Source of the DNA: Protopterus annectens
Lineage: Eukaryota > Chordata > Ceratodontiformes > Protopteridae
Assembly (NCBI RefSeq): GCF_019279795.1
Contig: NC_056733.1
Span: 1,420,572,800 to 1,420,636,799 of the forward strand
Length of the DNA: 64,000 nucleotides
Direction: 5' to 3'
Shown here: one piece after another, positions 45,260 to 58,243 of the stretch
How positions within the stretch are numbered: the first letter of the stretch is position 1
How the letters are laid out: every line of letters starts with the position of its first letter
Made by a program: the position numbers and the translations under genes
Notes under the pieces: model-generated
The model's database searches: none
Told to the model about the DNA's origin: nothing
What the model saw: the letters and a program-made list of their open reading frames with translations, nothing else

Positions 45260-45575
45260 GCATGGGGTAAGCAGGAGTAAGCACTTTTAAAAAGCAGTAA
45301 GGAGATTTAAGCCTGTTTGCGCGGGGGTAAACAATGCCTATACAGGTTAAGCAATTTAGAAGCTAACTGAGTATAAGAAACTGTACCCGGAAGTTAGCAG
45401 TGCTTACCTCTGCATAAACCTGCGCAAACCCGCTTACAACTGCTTAAAAGTGCCTCAATCACTCTGTATCCAACGGCCCTTGTTCTGCCCAGCAACAAAA
45501 TAAGCCTTTACAAGCCTCAAACCCTGGATCCTGCACACCATAGCTGATGTGATTTACCACTAAGCCATGTCAGAT
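45260..45575 (-). mobile_element. GTAAGC-type tRNA SINE, copy 2
   Basis: Same order as the copy at 39712-40455 without the small insertion: GTAAGC motifs at left, CACTCTGTATCCAACGGCCC, TTGTTCTGCCCAGCAACAAA, then the tRNA-like part (minus-strand B box decayed) to about 45575. Confidence 0.75.
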
Positions 45576-45659
45576 ACACATAATTCTGATATTTTCACAA
45601 ACATATCATCCAGCTCAGTCATACAATAGTACAAGAAATATATCTAAACATACAGCTGT

Positions 45660-45960
<301 letters not shown>

Positions 45961-47960
45961 GATAAAAATGGGAACATAACAAAAACATATATGTCCACAT
46001 GCACCGTTAATTGGGTTGAGGAGGCCCAAACAACATACATCTTGTACGTATAGGTATCCTTCCTCACAGCCAAACACATCTGCCCTGTAATACACTACCA
46101 ACAGTTGCAGATCCCATAACCAGGACCTGACACAACATGGACAGAAGATGTTAACAGTACTCCATCCCACATATATGATGGCTACTATAGCTTATGTACA
46201 ATTTGGAAGTAATCAACATCCCTAGGATACATATGCACAGACACATATCTGCAGATATGTATATGAAAATACATATGTAGAATGTGCACACAATACAGAA
46301 CAGCCACTATGCCTACAGTTACCACCTTACCAACTGGACACTGTATGAGACACCCATACAAATGACAATTGTTGCCTGCAACATATACCCACAGAGAGGT
46401 CAAAGAATATAACACCACATACAGGTTTGCATACATGGGAAAGCTTTATTTGTGTACAATTACAGTTGTATATGCCATGTCATATAGCTGTTTAGACACT
46501 GACATACATATAAACAGAGTAATGCAACTGTGAAACAGTTATATTAAAACAGTAGTCTGGAAAGGTTTAAATATGGCACTGTCCAGGCCGAGGCCTTCAA
46601 GTAGTACAATAGTAAAGACAGACTGGGCCACAGGATACCAATCAATCAACAGTAAGTAATGCAGATGTATAGTCCAGCAGCCTCTATCTACACTCTGTAC
46701 ACAATCCCTAGGGGGTAAAGACCTCAGCTGACACAATGGGATGTATCTGTTACATACAAAGGCATAACTGACACCTTCACAATCACACTGACAAACAGAA
46801 CAGTCTGTATGGCAGGAGGCAGTAGGCCTGCATTTACCCAAGGTGAATTGTATGGTAATGTACATCCAGATACCTTAAGGCAGCTTATCCCTGATACCCC
46901 CACATGTTGTACCAGCCTACTTTATTTATGGTGCATTCCTCCCCCCAGACTCAATAATACAGGGCCATATACCACTGTTACATACACTGGCCTCTGGAGT
47001 GCATAAGGGCACAATGTACTGTGCAGGTGAAGCCCACATATATATAGACCCAACCCCACAGTATGTGTGGGGGACACAACAGCAGAGGACTGATGGCAGG
47101 AATGGCAGCATGACATACTCACAGCCCACTACATAACAACCCCTGACAGCATGTCACATGTACAAAGCCTGGTATGTAAGTGGAGGACAGAGGCTGGAAC
47201 ACAGGCCCATATGTGTAAAACTGTTGTCATACACTAAGCAAGTTGCTGGTGTTACAGGATAGTCTGCAACATACCCTTAGTCAGGAAAATGAAGTTAGAA
47301 ACAGAAATGGATGTAGCCATGCACTGATAGCACTCAACACACACACTGCCAGTGATATATATATGTGGTGGACAGACAAAACATAATAGCCACACCTCTG
47401 GCCATCAAGAGGATAGGCCCATAGTTGAGAGTTACACAGACAGACTACAGTCCAAGTTGAACTAGTATGTACATACAAACCCTGTAACACTGGTACTATA
47501 CAATGCATACAACGACACTACTCACACTCTGTCTGTAGTTCTGAAACCTCCTACAAATATGTAGCTGGCCTGATTGTGCAGGTTCTCCTGTAAGAGGTAT
47601 TGCTACCTGCTGTCCATAACACTGCTGCCCACACATAGGAAGGATGTCCATCATACAGGAAAGGTAAAGGCACCACACCCACATGCTGTAGGGATTTATA
47701 GTAGTTGGTTGCCATGACAGTGATAACTGGGAGTACTACACAGCATACTGCATACAGGTAGCATTGGGGGACACTGATTGGTGCACAGGCCATCAAGTGA
47801 TCATGTGCATCAGGTAAGAATTCCATGCTGCAATCTATGCAAAGCAGCTCATTCCATTTACTGGAAAGAGACTGAGAGTGAGAGAGAGAGGAGAGTGTGC
47901 GTATATGGCACAGAAAAAAAAAACATCCAGAAGAGTCTGCATTCCCAGAATGGGTATGTG
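45961..47960. other. TG/CA-rich spacer, no gene recognised
   Basis: Enriched in words such as ACATATG, TGTACA and CACACT. Short frames on both strands show no domain. No repeat tail or tRNA box found. Confidence 0.5.
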
Positions 47961-47963
47961 AAA

Positions 47964-47965
<2 letters not shown>

Positions 47966-48040
<75 letters not shown>

Positions 48041-48561
48041 AACTGACCATAGTACTTGGTCCATAATTATGGGATAGATGATGTGGAATGATTTATATGT
48101 GCCTTCAGGTGTTGTTGTAATGATGTTCAGCTGAACAACTGCTAAGGACAATAGAGTCTATCCCTGTGGGTAGTGGGCTATACCCATCAACCATGCAGAG
48201 CAGCACTGACTGATAAGATGTAAGCCATCATAGTGTGTGTTGTGTAATGGGAAGTATGTATATTATGTGGCCAATAGCTGGTGGTGGAAGTAATGACATA
48301 ATGATGGACACATGGGTTCCACAGCCCACCTCTTGCAGAATACTTAGGTTAACCTGTATTGTAGCATGTAGGAATGCCATAGGTGTGTAATAGGGTTAGC
48401 TGAAATCTAGAACTACATATACTCCCTAATGTCAGGCTGTGTCCATATGTGGCACCTGTCTGTGTTGTAGCAAGGCAGAACAGTGCAGCTGTACAGGAAG
48501 GTGTTGTGAGATTGTGGACCTGATGTCTGAATGTACCCCACATATAGGTATGCATATGTGT

Positions 48562-48621
<60 letters not shown>
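47966..48621. repeat. Two compound microsatellites
   Basis: (AT)n then (GT)n at 47966-48040; (CA)n then (AT)n at about 48563-48621. Unremarkable sequence between. Confidence 0.95.
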
Positions 48622-48626
<5 letters not shown>

Positions 48627-48639
48627 TTTGTTTGTTTGT

Positions 48640-48815
48640 GTCTTTCGGCTTTTCCTGGTTAGAGGTCACCACAGTGGAACTCCGGTCCGCTAATGAATGG
48701 TAGTGGATTTTTATGTACCGGGTTACCAGCCCTGAAGCACAACCTTCAACGAAGGCACGCCTCATTCATGTATGCCTCCACACAGAAGATGCTCTAGCTG
48801 AGAATCGAATATATA
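48640..48815 (-). mobile_element. tRNA SINE with TTCGGCTTTTCC module
   Basis: Contains TTCGGCTTTTCCTGGTTAGA and GGTCACCACAGTGGAACTCC. This resembles a module (TTCGGCTTTTCCC...GGGTCGCCACAG) I recognise from dispersed repeats of fish and other vertebrates. The right end has GAGAATCGAAT, a minus-strand box B. Family name unknown. Confidence 0.55.
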
Positions 48816-49171
48816 TACAGGTATGTCCACAAATATACAGATACCCATGTGTGGACATATATATGAGGACATATATGCATCACATATATCTACACATATA
48901 TAGTATAGATATATACCTATATGCACATGTCTACATATATACAAACACACACACAAACATATATGTATGTAAATACATGTCCCCTATATTACTACCATGC
49001 TGCTGCATGCTATGTGTGAGGAAACAGCACACATAGCAATAAACACAGATATCTACAGCTGTCAATGTGTGCAACATGGATGGGTATGTCACATGTGAAC
49101 CCCTTGTTGGGACCACATTGACCTTTTCTGTGAAGTATGGAATGAGTATATGGGGAAGTATGGCAGGTATA

Positions 49172-49230
49172 GTTGTGGAGGTGGTCAGGGTTGGTAGATA
49201 TAGAGGACAGCCTACAGGGGTGGTATGTGA
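49172..49230 (+). repeat. 59-bp perfect inverted repeat, left arm
   Basis: Exactly complementary over 59 bp to 49689-49747 (starts GTTGTGGAGGTGGTCAGGGT, ends GGGGTGGTATGTGA). Sequences outside and inside the arms do not pair. The 458-bp spacer contains an exon-like island. Confidence 0.95.
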
Positions 49231-49329
49231 CATATGTGGTAGGTAATCACCCTGGATGGTGTGTGTGATCTGTGATGTGGATGCCCCGTGGGCCCCAATA
49301 TGAACACAATGGGAACGAGCCTCCCACCC

Positions 49330-49610
49330 ACTGCTACTCACAGCAGCAGTCCACGTCCTGAAGGTGCCTGGCCTGGAGGCTGAGCAGGAGGAGCATGTGG
49401 GCCCTGTGAATGTGTACTGGGTGCTCCAAGGTGATGTAGCACATCCGACATGTGTCTGTGGAGCCCGTTATGGAGCAGACCCTGGACCTGACCTCAGGGG
49501 ACAGGAACATGCCTGTGTGTGCCCCCGAGGGGGGGGACAACATCCCCTGGGTTGGTTCCACCTGATGGTATTGCTGGACCAGTACATCAGGAGGCCCCAG
49601 GGTAGGTCAC
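49330..49610. other. GC-rich exon-like island inside the inverted repeat
   Basis: Open on both strands. Minus strand: PPDVLVQQYHQVEPTQGML and PVHIHRAHMLLLLSLQARHL, ending at a donor-like GCTGCT|GTGAGT near 49340. Plus strand: acceptor-like CTACTCACAG then VPGLEAEQEEHVGPVNVYW to a GGTAGGT donor near 49600. I recognise no domain in either, so coding strand and function are undecided. Composition matches the Myb-like exons, not the spacer. Confidence 0.4.
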
Positions 49611-49688
49611 ACATGTGATGTGGCCTGGTAACATGGGCAGATGAGTTTGGAGAGATGGTTCTGCTGACCAATAGTACATATACATGTA

Positions 49689-49747
49689 TCACATACCACC
49701 CCTGTAGGCTGTCCTCTATATCTACCAACCCTGACCACCTCCACAAC
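49689..49747 (-). repeat. 59-bp perfect inverted repeat, right arm
   Basis: Reverse complement of 49172-49230 without mismatch. Confidence 0.95.
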
Positions 49748-50172
49748 ATTGTGTCACTGTTATAGAACATATGTTGGTAGTAATAGTCTACACAATCCCA
49801 GGACATGTCCAACAGCATGCATAGATAACCCCAATAACACAGAATGTCAGATATGCAGCAAACACATAGCAAGCATACCACAGGCATATATGGAATCATT
49901 GTGGCCCTGACAATGGCATGCAGGTGAATAGTCTGTAAAAGGCCAGCAATGATAGTGTCCACACAGGGAACATGACTACAAACACATTGCATGAAGCGTG
50001 GTACAGTACAATATCTGCCCCACTGGTAGGTATGCTGTATCCATACCTATTGAGTTGTATGTACAGTTTGATGTTGCTGATATGCTGGGGGGTGACAGTG
50101 ATGTGTATTAAGAACTGTGGTAACCTTGCTGCATGACTTGTTCACACCTGTGTCCATCTTTATGTCTTTCAG

Positions 50173-50587
50173 GCACAATGTCCCATGCAAGGCTACCAGC
50201 TTACACAGCAGCTGAAAATGAAATCCTGCTGAATGAACTGATACAGCACTATGTGATCTTGTTTAGCTGGGCCGCCCATGAACAGCAGGAACAGAATCCC
50301 CTGTGGAATGACCTAGTCCACAGGGTCAATGATGTCAGACTGCACAACGGCAGTTATGAGCAGGTCCGGCATCATTGTTCTGACGTGCTTTGCAATGCCC
50401 ATCGGAGTACTGCTGCAGTGCAGGGGGATCACCTTGCCACAGGGGGGGGCCATGCCATCCATCCCCCTGACACGTGTGGAAGAGTTCCTGGCCAGCCTCG
50501 TGGCACCTGCCCATCTGGCCAGCCACCAACCGCCGGACACCTTTGTGGAGGTGGGTGCCACCCACACACTGGCTGAGGAGTGTGCAG
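50173..50587 (+). pseudogene. Myb/SANT-like domain gene 2, first coding exon, one indel
   Basis: The acceptor TATGTCTTTCAG is followed by GCACA and ATG at 50178. The domain reads YTAAENEILLNELIQHYVIL, then NPLWNDLVHRVNDV and YEQVRHHCSDV, with helix-turn-helix spacing and the aromatic positions expected of Myb/SANT-like proteins. At a run of eight Gs near 50440 the frame shifts; the next phase continues IPLTRVEEFLASLVAPAHL and VEVGATHTLAEEC to the donor GCAG|GTAAGG at 50587. The gene 1 exon has the same GCAC(A/C)ATG start after its acceptor and the same EQVRHH block, so the two genes are paralogues. Confidence 0.72.
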
Positions 50588-52326
50588 GTAAGGCCACAAG
50601 GCACATCAGTAGACCAGTGTTGCATATACATCTGCATCGGTACAGGTAGATCATGCATATCTGACATGTCATAGATATATTGTGTTGCTGCATAGCAGTG
50701 ATAAACAGATGGCCATATGTGGTAGTATTGTGGAAATGTACCATTGATGTATTGTAATACTGCACCCACTCTGTAACAATGCCACAGGTGTGTTAAATGA
50801 CATTGCATCTCTCACCATCTGATGTAGGTCCCTCTGGGATACCAGCAAGGCAGCAGCCTGTAGCTGGTGAGTATGGTTTACGTAGATGCATGCCAATACA
50901 CCGGGCATGTAATGGCGATGGTATATTCCATGCACACATCTAACACACCTATCCAGAATGCATGCTGTACATGTGCACGTATTGTTGCTGCGAAATGCAT
51001 GGCATCACAGGGGTGACCATGATGGGGTGTTGGAAGGGTATGTCAGACACCTGCATGATAACTAACATAGTGTCATTGCAGAATGTTTCCACAGGGAGCA
51101 ACATAATGGTGAGAGAGACATGGCCTACAGTAGGGACATGTTTGGAACAACACCAATATACAGTGCAACACCTGTGTATATACCTGCATGACAATGGCAA
51201 CTGCTGCAGATATACACTCTGGCATAAGGCATTACAGTAGTCCACATTATCAGCTGGGACTAGGCTGTAACATTTGGTGTTCAGTGTATGGGACACTGCA
51301 AAGTGACACACACGTGTAGGGCTTACTTGTCATGCATCTGCAAAAAGGCTGAAGGAGGGGGGGTGTCAGCATGACACACCAGTGCACTGCAGGAGGGATC
51401 CTAAGGATGCTAAGAATGGCTGTATCTGCACATAGTCAGGTTCAGGACCTGTGGCAGATGTACCCTACCCCCACAGCAATAGTAATGGCGGTGTGTGAAC
51501 ACCAAGGGATGTGCACATGAGTAGAGCTTGCAATTATGCAGATTAGGGTACACATGTAGGGCAGATTGAATATACACTGGCAAATGCAGATGGCCCACAC
51601 TGGTATTCCCCCGCCAGGAGTAGTGACTGCTGTAGTACACACAACAAGAGGTGCTACAAACCGTCATGATAAGGGTGTGCACACATATGCCCACACGGAG
51701 TGTATGCATTGCAGTCAGCATCCGCACACCTAACACATTCTGTAGACACTGCATGTGAAAGTACAGGACATATGTCACATATTGGGCTTATGTACTGTTA
51801 AGATATGCAGTGATGTGGTCCTAATGCAGATCACGGATGGGTGCGTCATATCAATAAGGGTGTGTACACCTCCCATAGCCACGTTATGCTCTGATGGTTG
51901 TTAGTGTAAGAGTACTGGATTGGTCATACATGGCCCACTGATATTGAGAGCTGTAAATCAGACATTCACAAATGACATCTGTCCACATATCATCCCAGGT
52001 ATGTGTTGCTGAAAAACATAGGGGCTGTGAGCATTAAAGCTGACATAACTGACACAGTACTATACATTCCACAATGGGTTGTACAACTTTGAGGTATGGT
52101 GCACTGTACATGGCAGGGTGCAGAGCAGTTGCACAGCAATACTGTGTACATGGGTGCAGTGGTATCGAGGGGAAGGGGCATCACCTAGTGCCACAACACA
52201 TGCATCACACACATGTATACTGTTGCTAGCAGACTATAGCTGCACTGCATGCTGTTGTGTACCATATGTTATGCATGTTGACAGATGGGTAATAGGAGGA
52301 CTGTGTATACTATCACTGTACAACCT

Positions 52327-52391
<65 letters not shown>

Positions 52392-53247
52392 GTGCGTGCA
52401 TCCTGGTGGTTAGTTCGTTTGTCTGTAGGGTCACTCCTGTATGCATGTAGGATGCGTGGGTGTACATGTGTGTGTGTTTGTGTGGGTGGCCATGTATGCA
52501 CATGTGCGACTGTGGGGTGTTCATACAGCAGTACCTCCCTTTGGGACCGTGCAGTACATGGACATGGACTGCCAATTACACACCAGGAATACTTGTCATG
52601 TATGTAATCGCAGGATAGCTGATAGTATAATAAGGTCTGTAGCATGGAACAGGCATTGACAGGGAAGGTAGACACCAGGTATACCCTTAATATCGCATTC
52701 AGCAGTGAGGTGACCTACAACCCATGTATGCAGCACTACAGATACATTGGAGAAGTACTAGTCAACACCAGGGAGTGTATCAATAAATTACAGTTGTCAC
52801 ATGATTGAGCAGCATTTCTGGCATGTACTGTACAATACATACACATGACACACCAGTGAGTGATATTATGGAGTGAACATAGTAGCCCACACATATAGGG
52901 GCCATGCTCATGATGTCTGGACATACACAGGGTGAACACTGAATGACAGCAGTGAGGCCATCTCACACCACTCCACACAGGTCAGTCAGGTAATGTAGTA
53001 ACAGGTCTTGTGTTGTGCTCCCTTGTCTAAGCATTTAAAGGACTAATATGTTAATGAGTGGAATCAATGTGTGTATGTTACCACGTGTGATGCAGAATGG
53101 GGAACACATGGAAATATATGTGGGACTGTCTGTAAAGTCATGGACAGGAAGGTATTATGGCGGTGTGTGTGTGTTTGTGTGTGTGTGTGTATACTGCTAG
53201 GCAATGCTGTACTGGTTTGAAAGTGCGTTTATTGTTTTCCCCCACAG
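50588..53247 (+). other. Intron of Myb-like gene 2, with (TG)n tract
   Basis: Bounded by donor GTAAGG and acceptor TTTTCCCCCACAG. Contains a TG tract at 52331-52386 and a shorter GT tract at about 53162-53192. No other recognised feature. Confidence 0.55.
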
Positions 53248-54128
53248 GTGGTGAGGTGGGTCAGGGTCCCTCCTGCATGTAGTCTGATGGTGGTGTCCAT
53301 ACAGACACCAAAGATGATGATAGTACTGTTGAGGCACAGGTGGGGTTGTCAGGGGCCGAAAAAGTGACATCATTTGACATCCCCCTTTTAACCACCCCGC
53401 CCCCGCAAAAAGTTTCAGTGCCTATACATACCCCATCACCAGTGGCCATAGTGGAGAGACAGTTGGTGTTTGGTGGCTGTGCACAGGAAAGTGTGGTAAC
53501 CAAGTCTGGTCACAGCATGCATAGCCAGATGTCTGGCAGGGCATCACATAGGCAGATGTCCCAGGGTGCTCGTAGTAGGGTAATTGGACATCATGCCCCT
53601 GGCAGAGGCGACACAGCTGGTACCAGCAGGTGCATGTTTCAGGCTGTCATGGAGGTGCAGGCACATATAGAACATTACACCAGACAGGGCCTAAGGCTGC
53701 AGAGGGTTGCTCTCACATCTGCAAGTGACAACGCCCATGAACTGGCTGGTGCCATCCCTGCATTAAGTGAGTTCATGGATAGATGGTCTGGTGAGATGAT
53801 GGCCTTGTCTGTGCTTGAATGTGTGGTGGGAGTGGGGCGACGGCCGCGTGGATGTAGGCCAGCAATGCCACCAGCTGGCAGTCAAAGTGAACATGCTAGG
53901 ACACCAAGGGGCTCCCAAAGTGGCAGTATCAGCCCCAGCACTGGGGGGCTGTCCACACCACACCACAGCAGGCCACGAACACGTGGTCCTGGCCAGTCCC
54001 AGGAGGGACCTGGTACCAGCGGACATTTGTCATTGTCAGGTGAGAGTAGCACATTGAACCCTGTACCTGCACATGCCCATGGAACCCCTGGCAGGCACAG
54101 TCCACATGTCCAGGGCCAGAGGCAGTGA
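53248..54128 (+). pseudogene. Myb/SANT-like gene 2, second coding exon, one stop
   Basis: Splicing 50587 to 53248 joins GCA-G to GT and keeps the frame: AEECAGGEVGQGPSCM, a TAG at 53280-53282, then SDGGVHTDTKDDDSTVEAQV and an open 262-codon stretch (Met at 53340) to TGA at 54126-54128. It has a helical middle (FQAVMEVQAHIEHYTRQGLR) and a long Ser/Pro/His-rich tail. I recognise no catalytic domain. Frame agreement across a 2.66-kb intron supports a real gene once present. In-frame TAG plus the upstream indel make this copy nonfunctional. Confidence 0.65.
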
Positions 54129-54360
54129 ACTGCACACCCTGCAAGGGCTGGTCTGCAGTTGTCCATAAACACCTGTGTAGGGCAGCCACATGGCAGAACT
54201 GTGTGCATGCATACCCGCACACTATACAAACACAACTAGGGCAACCCCATACCTACACACGCCACATCACCATGCCCAGTTCATCTCGGTACACCCCTCA
54301 CCCACACACATGGTGTCAAATGTATGGCTCACCCTCGGCTTCTGGCAAACCAACAACACA

Positions 54361-54901
54361 TCCAGTGCATATGATGATACCTGTGCCACATCCCTGTCAT
54401 CCATGCCATCTATGCAGGGACAGGCTACAATGGTTATGATGCACAGAGTAAGTGTACTACAGTGTACCACAGTACTGCAGTGTAACATGTTGTAAGGAGT
54501 AAAGTGTAATGCATATATGTTAGTTAGTGTAGCCATCCAGCAATGTTGCATTATAGCTGTTAGTGACACTGTTTGATTGTAGTCCATTTGTGTTGCAGGT
54601 GTACATGTGTCAGCATGAAGATGCCTTGTACATATGATGATACCTGTGCCACATCCCTGTCATCCATACCATCAATGCAGGGACAGGCAAATATGGTTCT
54701 GATGTACATGGTGACTGTACTACAGTGTACCACAGTACTGCAGTGTAACATGTTGTAAGGAGTAAAGTGTAATGCATATATGTCAGGTAGTGTAGCCATC
54801 CAGCTATGATACATTATAGCTGTTAGCAACATTGGTTTGATTATGGTCTCTATAATGTTATCCATTTGTGTTGTAGGTGTACATGCGTCAGCACGAGGAT
54901 G
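54361..54901. repeat. 263-bp tandem duplication
   Basis: GATGATACCTGTGCCACATC at 54373 recurs at 54636, with matching blocks CAGTACTGCAGTGTAACATG, GTTGTAAGGAGTAAAGTG and a terminal GGTGTACATG(T/C)GTCAGCA. The first unit carries donor-like CACAGA|GTAAGT and acceptor-like TTGCAG|GTGTAC, but the pieces do not share a phase, so exon status is not claimed. Confidence 0.9.
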
Positions 54902-57104
54902 GTCTGGAGTCATATTCCACAATGGGGTATGGCACTGTGGTGACACCATGGCTGTGACATATCTGGGGTACAGTTGAACACGTGTCACAGGTTAGTATAA
55001 CAGTTATTGCCTGTGCGACATGGGTAGGTGACCCGCTGGGGCATGTATACCCTGTAACCTGATGTAGACCCATCCACATACATGCACACTGTTACCTGGC
55101 AACACTGGGACTAGACCCCTACCTAGATATGTAGTGATATGGAAGTGTGTGGCTTACATTGCACACACCACACAGAGTTTAGGGTGATATATGTCCCAGG
55201 GTACATGTTACATGCAGAATATCCTCAGACATGTACAGTATGCTATTGGGGATGTAATGGGTGCATATGGACCATACATAGTGTGACATACCTTCATATA
55301 CACATTAACAGACACATAACAGGCAGATACACATCTGAGAGACCAGGGCCTATCACTGCTAACTAACTTGACTATGTGTCCAATGTGTTACAAGTAGGCT
55401 GCACACATCACATGCATAACTGGCCTGGAATGTGGTATCAGTTACCTATATGGTTCATGGCGACAGTGGTAACCATAATGTGGTACATGGGACATATACT
55501 GGGGGTACCTTGCTTTAATGACAGTGTACACAGCACCCACATCCCCCACTGGATATTGTACTCCCTGACACCCATGATGACACTCTGGCATACCCACCAT
55601 CACACATTGGCCACAACTGCGATACAACTCATTGTAGATCCCAACACTGGTACTACAGGGACATGCATTTGATACACATGCCACACGCAGAGCAGGGTGT
55701 TGCATTGTCATGGCTCACTGATAGGCAGCAACAACACTATCTGTACTACCGTGTGGCAATGGGTATTGTAATAGGTGTATGTGGCCTCAGAATGCTGTAC
55801 CCTACAGATAAACGGACATGCACACATACCCACACTTGCCAGAAAGCAATGGGCATCCCATGCCTATCAACCCATTTGTACAACACTGCTGTGATGGTAC
55901 TGCAAGGCTTGTGTAGCTGGTATGAAGTGGAGCTTAACAGGGTACATGTAATTTCCCATACAGCCACAGCCACAACTGGCTATAGCAATGGGAGTTGCAG
56001 TGATTGTGAAGGCCCTCACGGAATTCCCATGTACAGGTGTGCTAACACACAGACACTGCTATACTCAGTCATGCACATGTACACATGTGTCAGCACTGGG
56101 GTGCATTGCTGCAGGTGGTCATAGCTGTGTAACTAGCTATTGTCCAAGGAGAGATGGGTTGTATGTACAGTGGTATCCTGCCACCTGCCATGTGGCAGAA
56201 GGCAATCTATCAACAGACACTAATGTGGTGACCCTCAGGGTGAGAGTGACATGCATCATCCATTCCTTCAGGTGCATCCCGCACATGGCCATTGAGGTGA
56301 TCATGTTGACATGCATGCAACATGCATTACAACACATGTTTAGTGTCTGTGATGGAGACCTGTACCCAAGCATGTTCTGCTGACTGTGGTAGTGTAGTGG
56401 AGGTACCTGTGGCATGTGGTGCATACAGGGTGTTATCTCCAATATGTGCCAGTTCGTACACAGCTGGGCAGACATATCAGTGTCAATCAAGCTTATGTTG
56501 CCTGTACATTTCCCAGCTGGATACCTGCCATCTGCACATCTGTACAGGGACTGACAGTCATCAGCTTGGCAAGTAGCTATGCAGTAGGATGAATGTGTTG
56601 ACAGAAGTTTGACAACAATATGTATGCCATACCTACATGTCAGGAGCCCTCGTTATTGTGTGCTGAACAGACGGTAGTCTACAGTTACATTCCACATGTC
56701 GGATCATTACCCAGTAGGGGTTATATACTGTGACACAGCTGACACACCAGGGATACTACAGGAAGGCTTCAGAGTCCAGCTATGCTTGCAGGTGTGCCTG
56801 TTGTCAGTACTACATGTAGTACTTTACTCTTGCCTGGGTAGGCACTGTCAGCAGTAGTACCACCATGATACACTACACGCCAATGTGACAGCATATACCC
56901 TGGGCTACTACCCCTGTATGTAACACAGTCACATGGATAACAGTGCTGTACAGGCCTCATATACATCTGTGTCCCACACATGACACTCATACCCCTTGCT
57001 ACTGTAATGACAGCACATAGGTACATGTATTGTACATGGCATTACATACACTTATTACAGATGTCATTACCCTGCTATGTTATCAGACTGGGTGGTGTGA
57101 ACTG
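54902..57104. other. TG/CA-rich spacer, no gene recognised
   Basis: Short frames on both strands, none with a domain. No repeat end identified. Confidence 0.5.
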
Positions 57105-57415
57105 GTTACCAGGGCTAAGCCGTGCTTAGCAGGTATCAACATTGCTGCAATATAATAGCTATGCTTATTTGCACACAGGTAAGCAAAGCCTACACTGTGT
57201 AAGCGCCCATATGTATACCCATAGCTTAGCACCACGTAGCTTCACGCAAACCCACGCAAACATGTTTAAAGCTGCTCAAAATTGCCTTAACCACTCTGTA
57301 TCCGACAGCCCTTGTTCTGCCCAGCAACAAAATGAACAGCCCTTGCAGGTCTTGAACCAGAACCCTGTACACTAAAGTCACAACATGTAACCACTATGCC
57401 ATGACCACTGTGAAG
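57105..57415 (-). mobile_element. GTAAGC-type tRNA SINE, copy 3
   Basis: The best tRNA-like head of the three: minus-strand TGGCATAGTGGTTACATG and GGTTCAAGACC. It is followed by TTGTTGCTGGGCAGAACAAG and CTGTCGGATACAGAGTGG, then the GTAAGC/GCTTAGC-rich tail. Same orientation as copies 1 and 2. Confidence 0.78.
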
Positions 57416-57753
57416 ATAGCTGTTGCTATTCCAATATATCTGTCAATACACAATTTGATTAGTATTGAACAATTGCCTTTACTTCCACAATTGTGTAGTA
57501 CTTGTTATTAATATGACTGTTGCATCACATATGTTGTTTTATCATAATGTACACATAGCAGATACATACAGTGAGATACATCTAGGAGTGTATACACAAC
57601 CATGAGGCTTACACATGACAGGAATATGTATATATACATATAATTGGTTCATATATGTCTACATGTACATACACATGTATATTCATACATATGTCTGTAT
57701 ACACATCTGTATAGTGCAACGTATATATGGCCATGTGTACATCTCTTCATATG

Positions 57754-57758
<5 letters not shown>

Positions 57759-57840
<82 letters not shown>

Positions 57841-58172
57841 GTGTGTATATATAGCTATGTATGTATGCACATTCTATATGTACAGATATACCTATTTATG
57901 TAGATATATATGTAGATATCTTTAACTATATGTACACACAGATCTATTATGATATACCTATTACTGTCAATATATATATGTAGATATCCATAAATATATG
58001 TGCATATGTATCTCTATCTGTATATGTGTAGCCACAGACCAAGGTACATATTCACAAGACACACACCGTCGACAATCACCATAAGTACACAGACCTCAGT
58101 ACTGTACACACAACCACAGAATGCCCTGGCTATGCCCATTGCTGTGTATATGTATATATCTGAGTATTTATA

Positions 58173-58236
<64 letters not shown>
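57759..58236. repeat. Two long (AT)n tracts
   Basis: About 57759-57838 and 58175-58236, nearly pure AT. Between them is TATA- and CATA-rich sequence. Confidence 0.95.
58032..58140. repeat. 105-bp direct repeat, first copy
   Basis: CCAAGGTACATATTCACAA, CAATCACCATAAGTACACAG, CCACAGAATGCCC. The second copy is at 59393-59497 with about half a dozen differences, same orientation. Confidence 0.9.

Positions 58237-58243
<7 letters not shown>

Noticed and set aside
49330..49610. Harbinger transposase exon
   Set aside because: I looked for DDE-type blocks in both strands and saw none; only exon-like composition and splice-like ends remain.
52331..52450. Cysteine/valine-rich protein frames
   Set aside because: They are translations of the TG microsatellite.
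54585..54960. Third and fourth exons of Myb-like gene 2
   Set aside because: Acceptor-like sites exist but the downstream phases do not match and gene 2 already ends at 54128.
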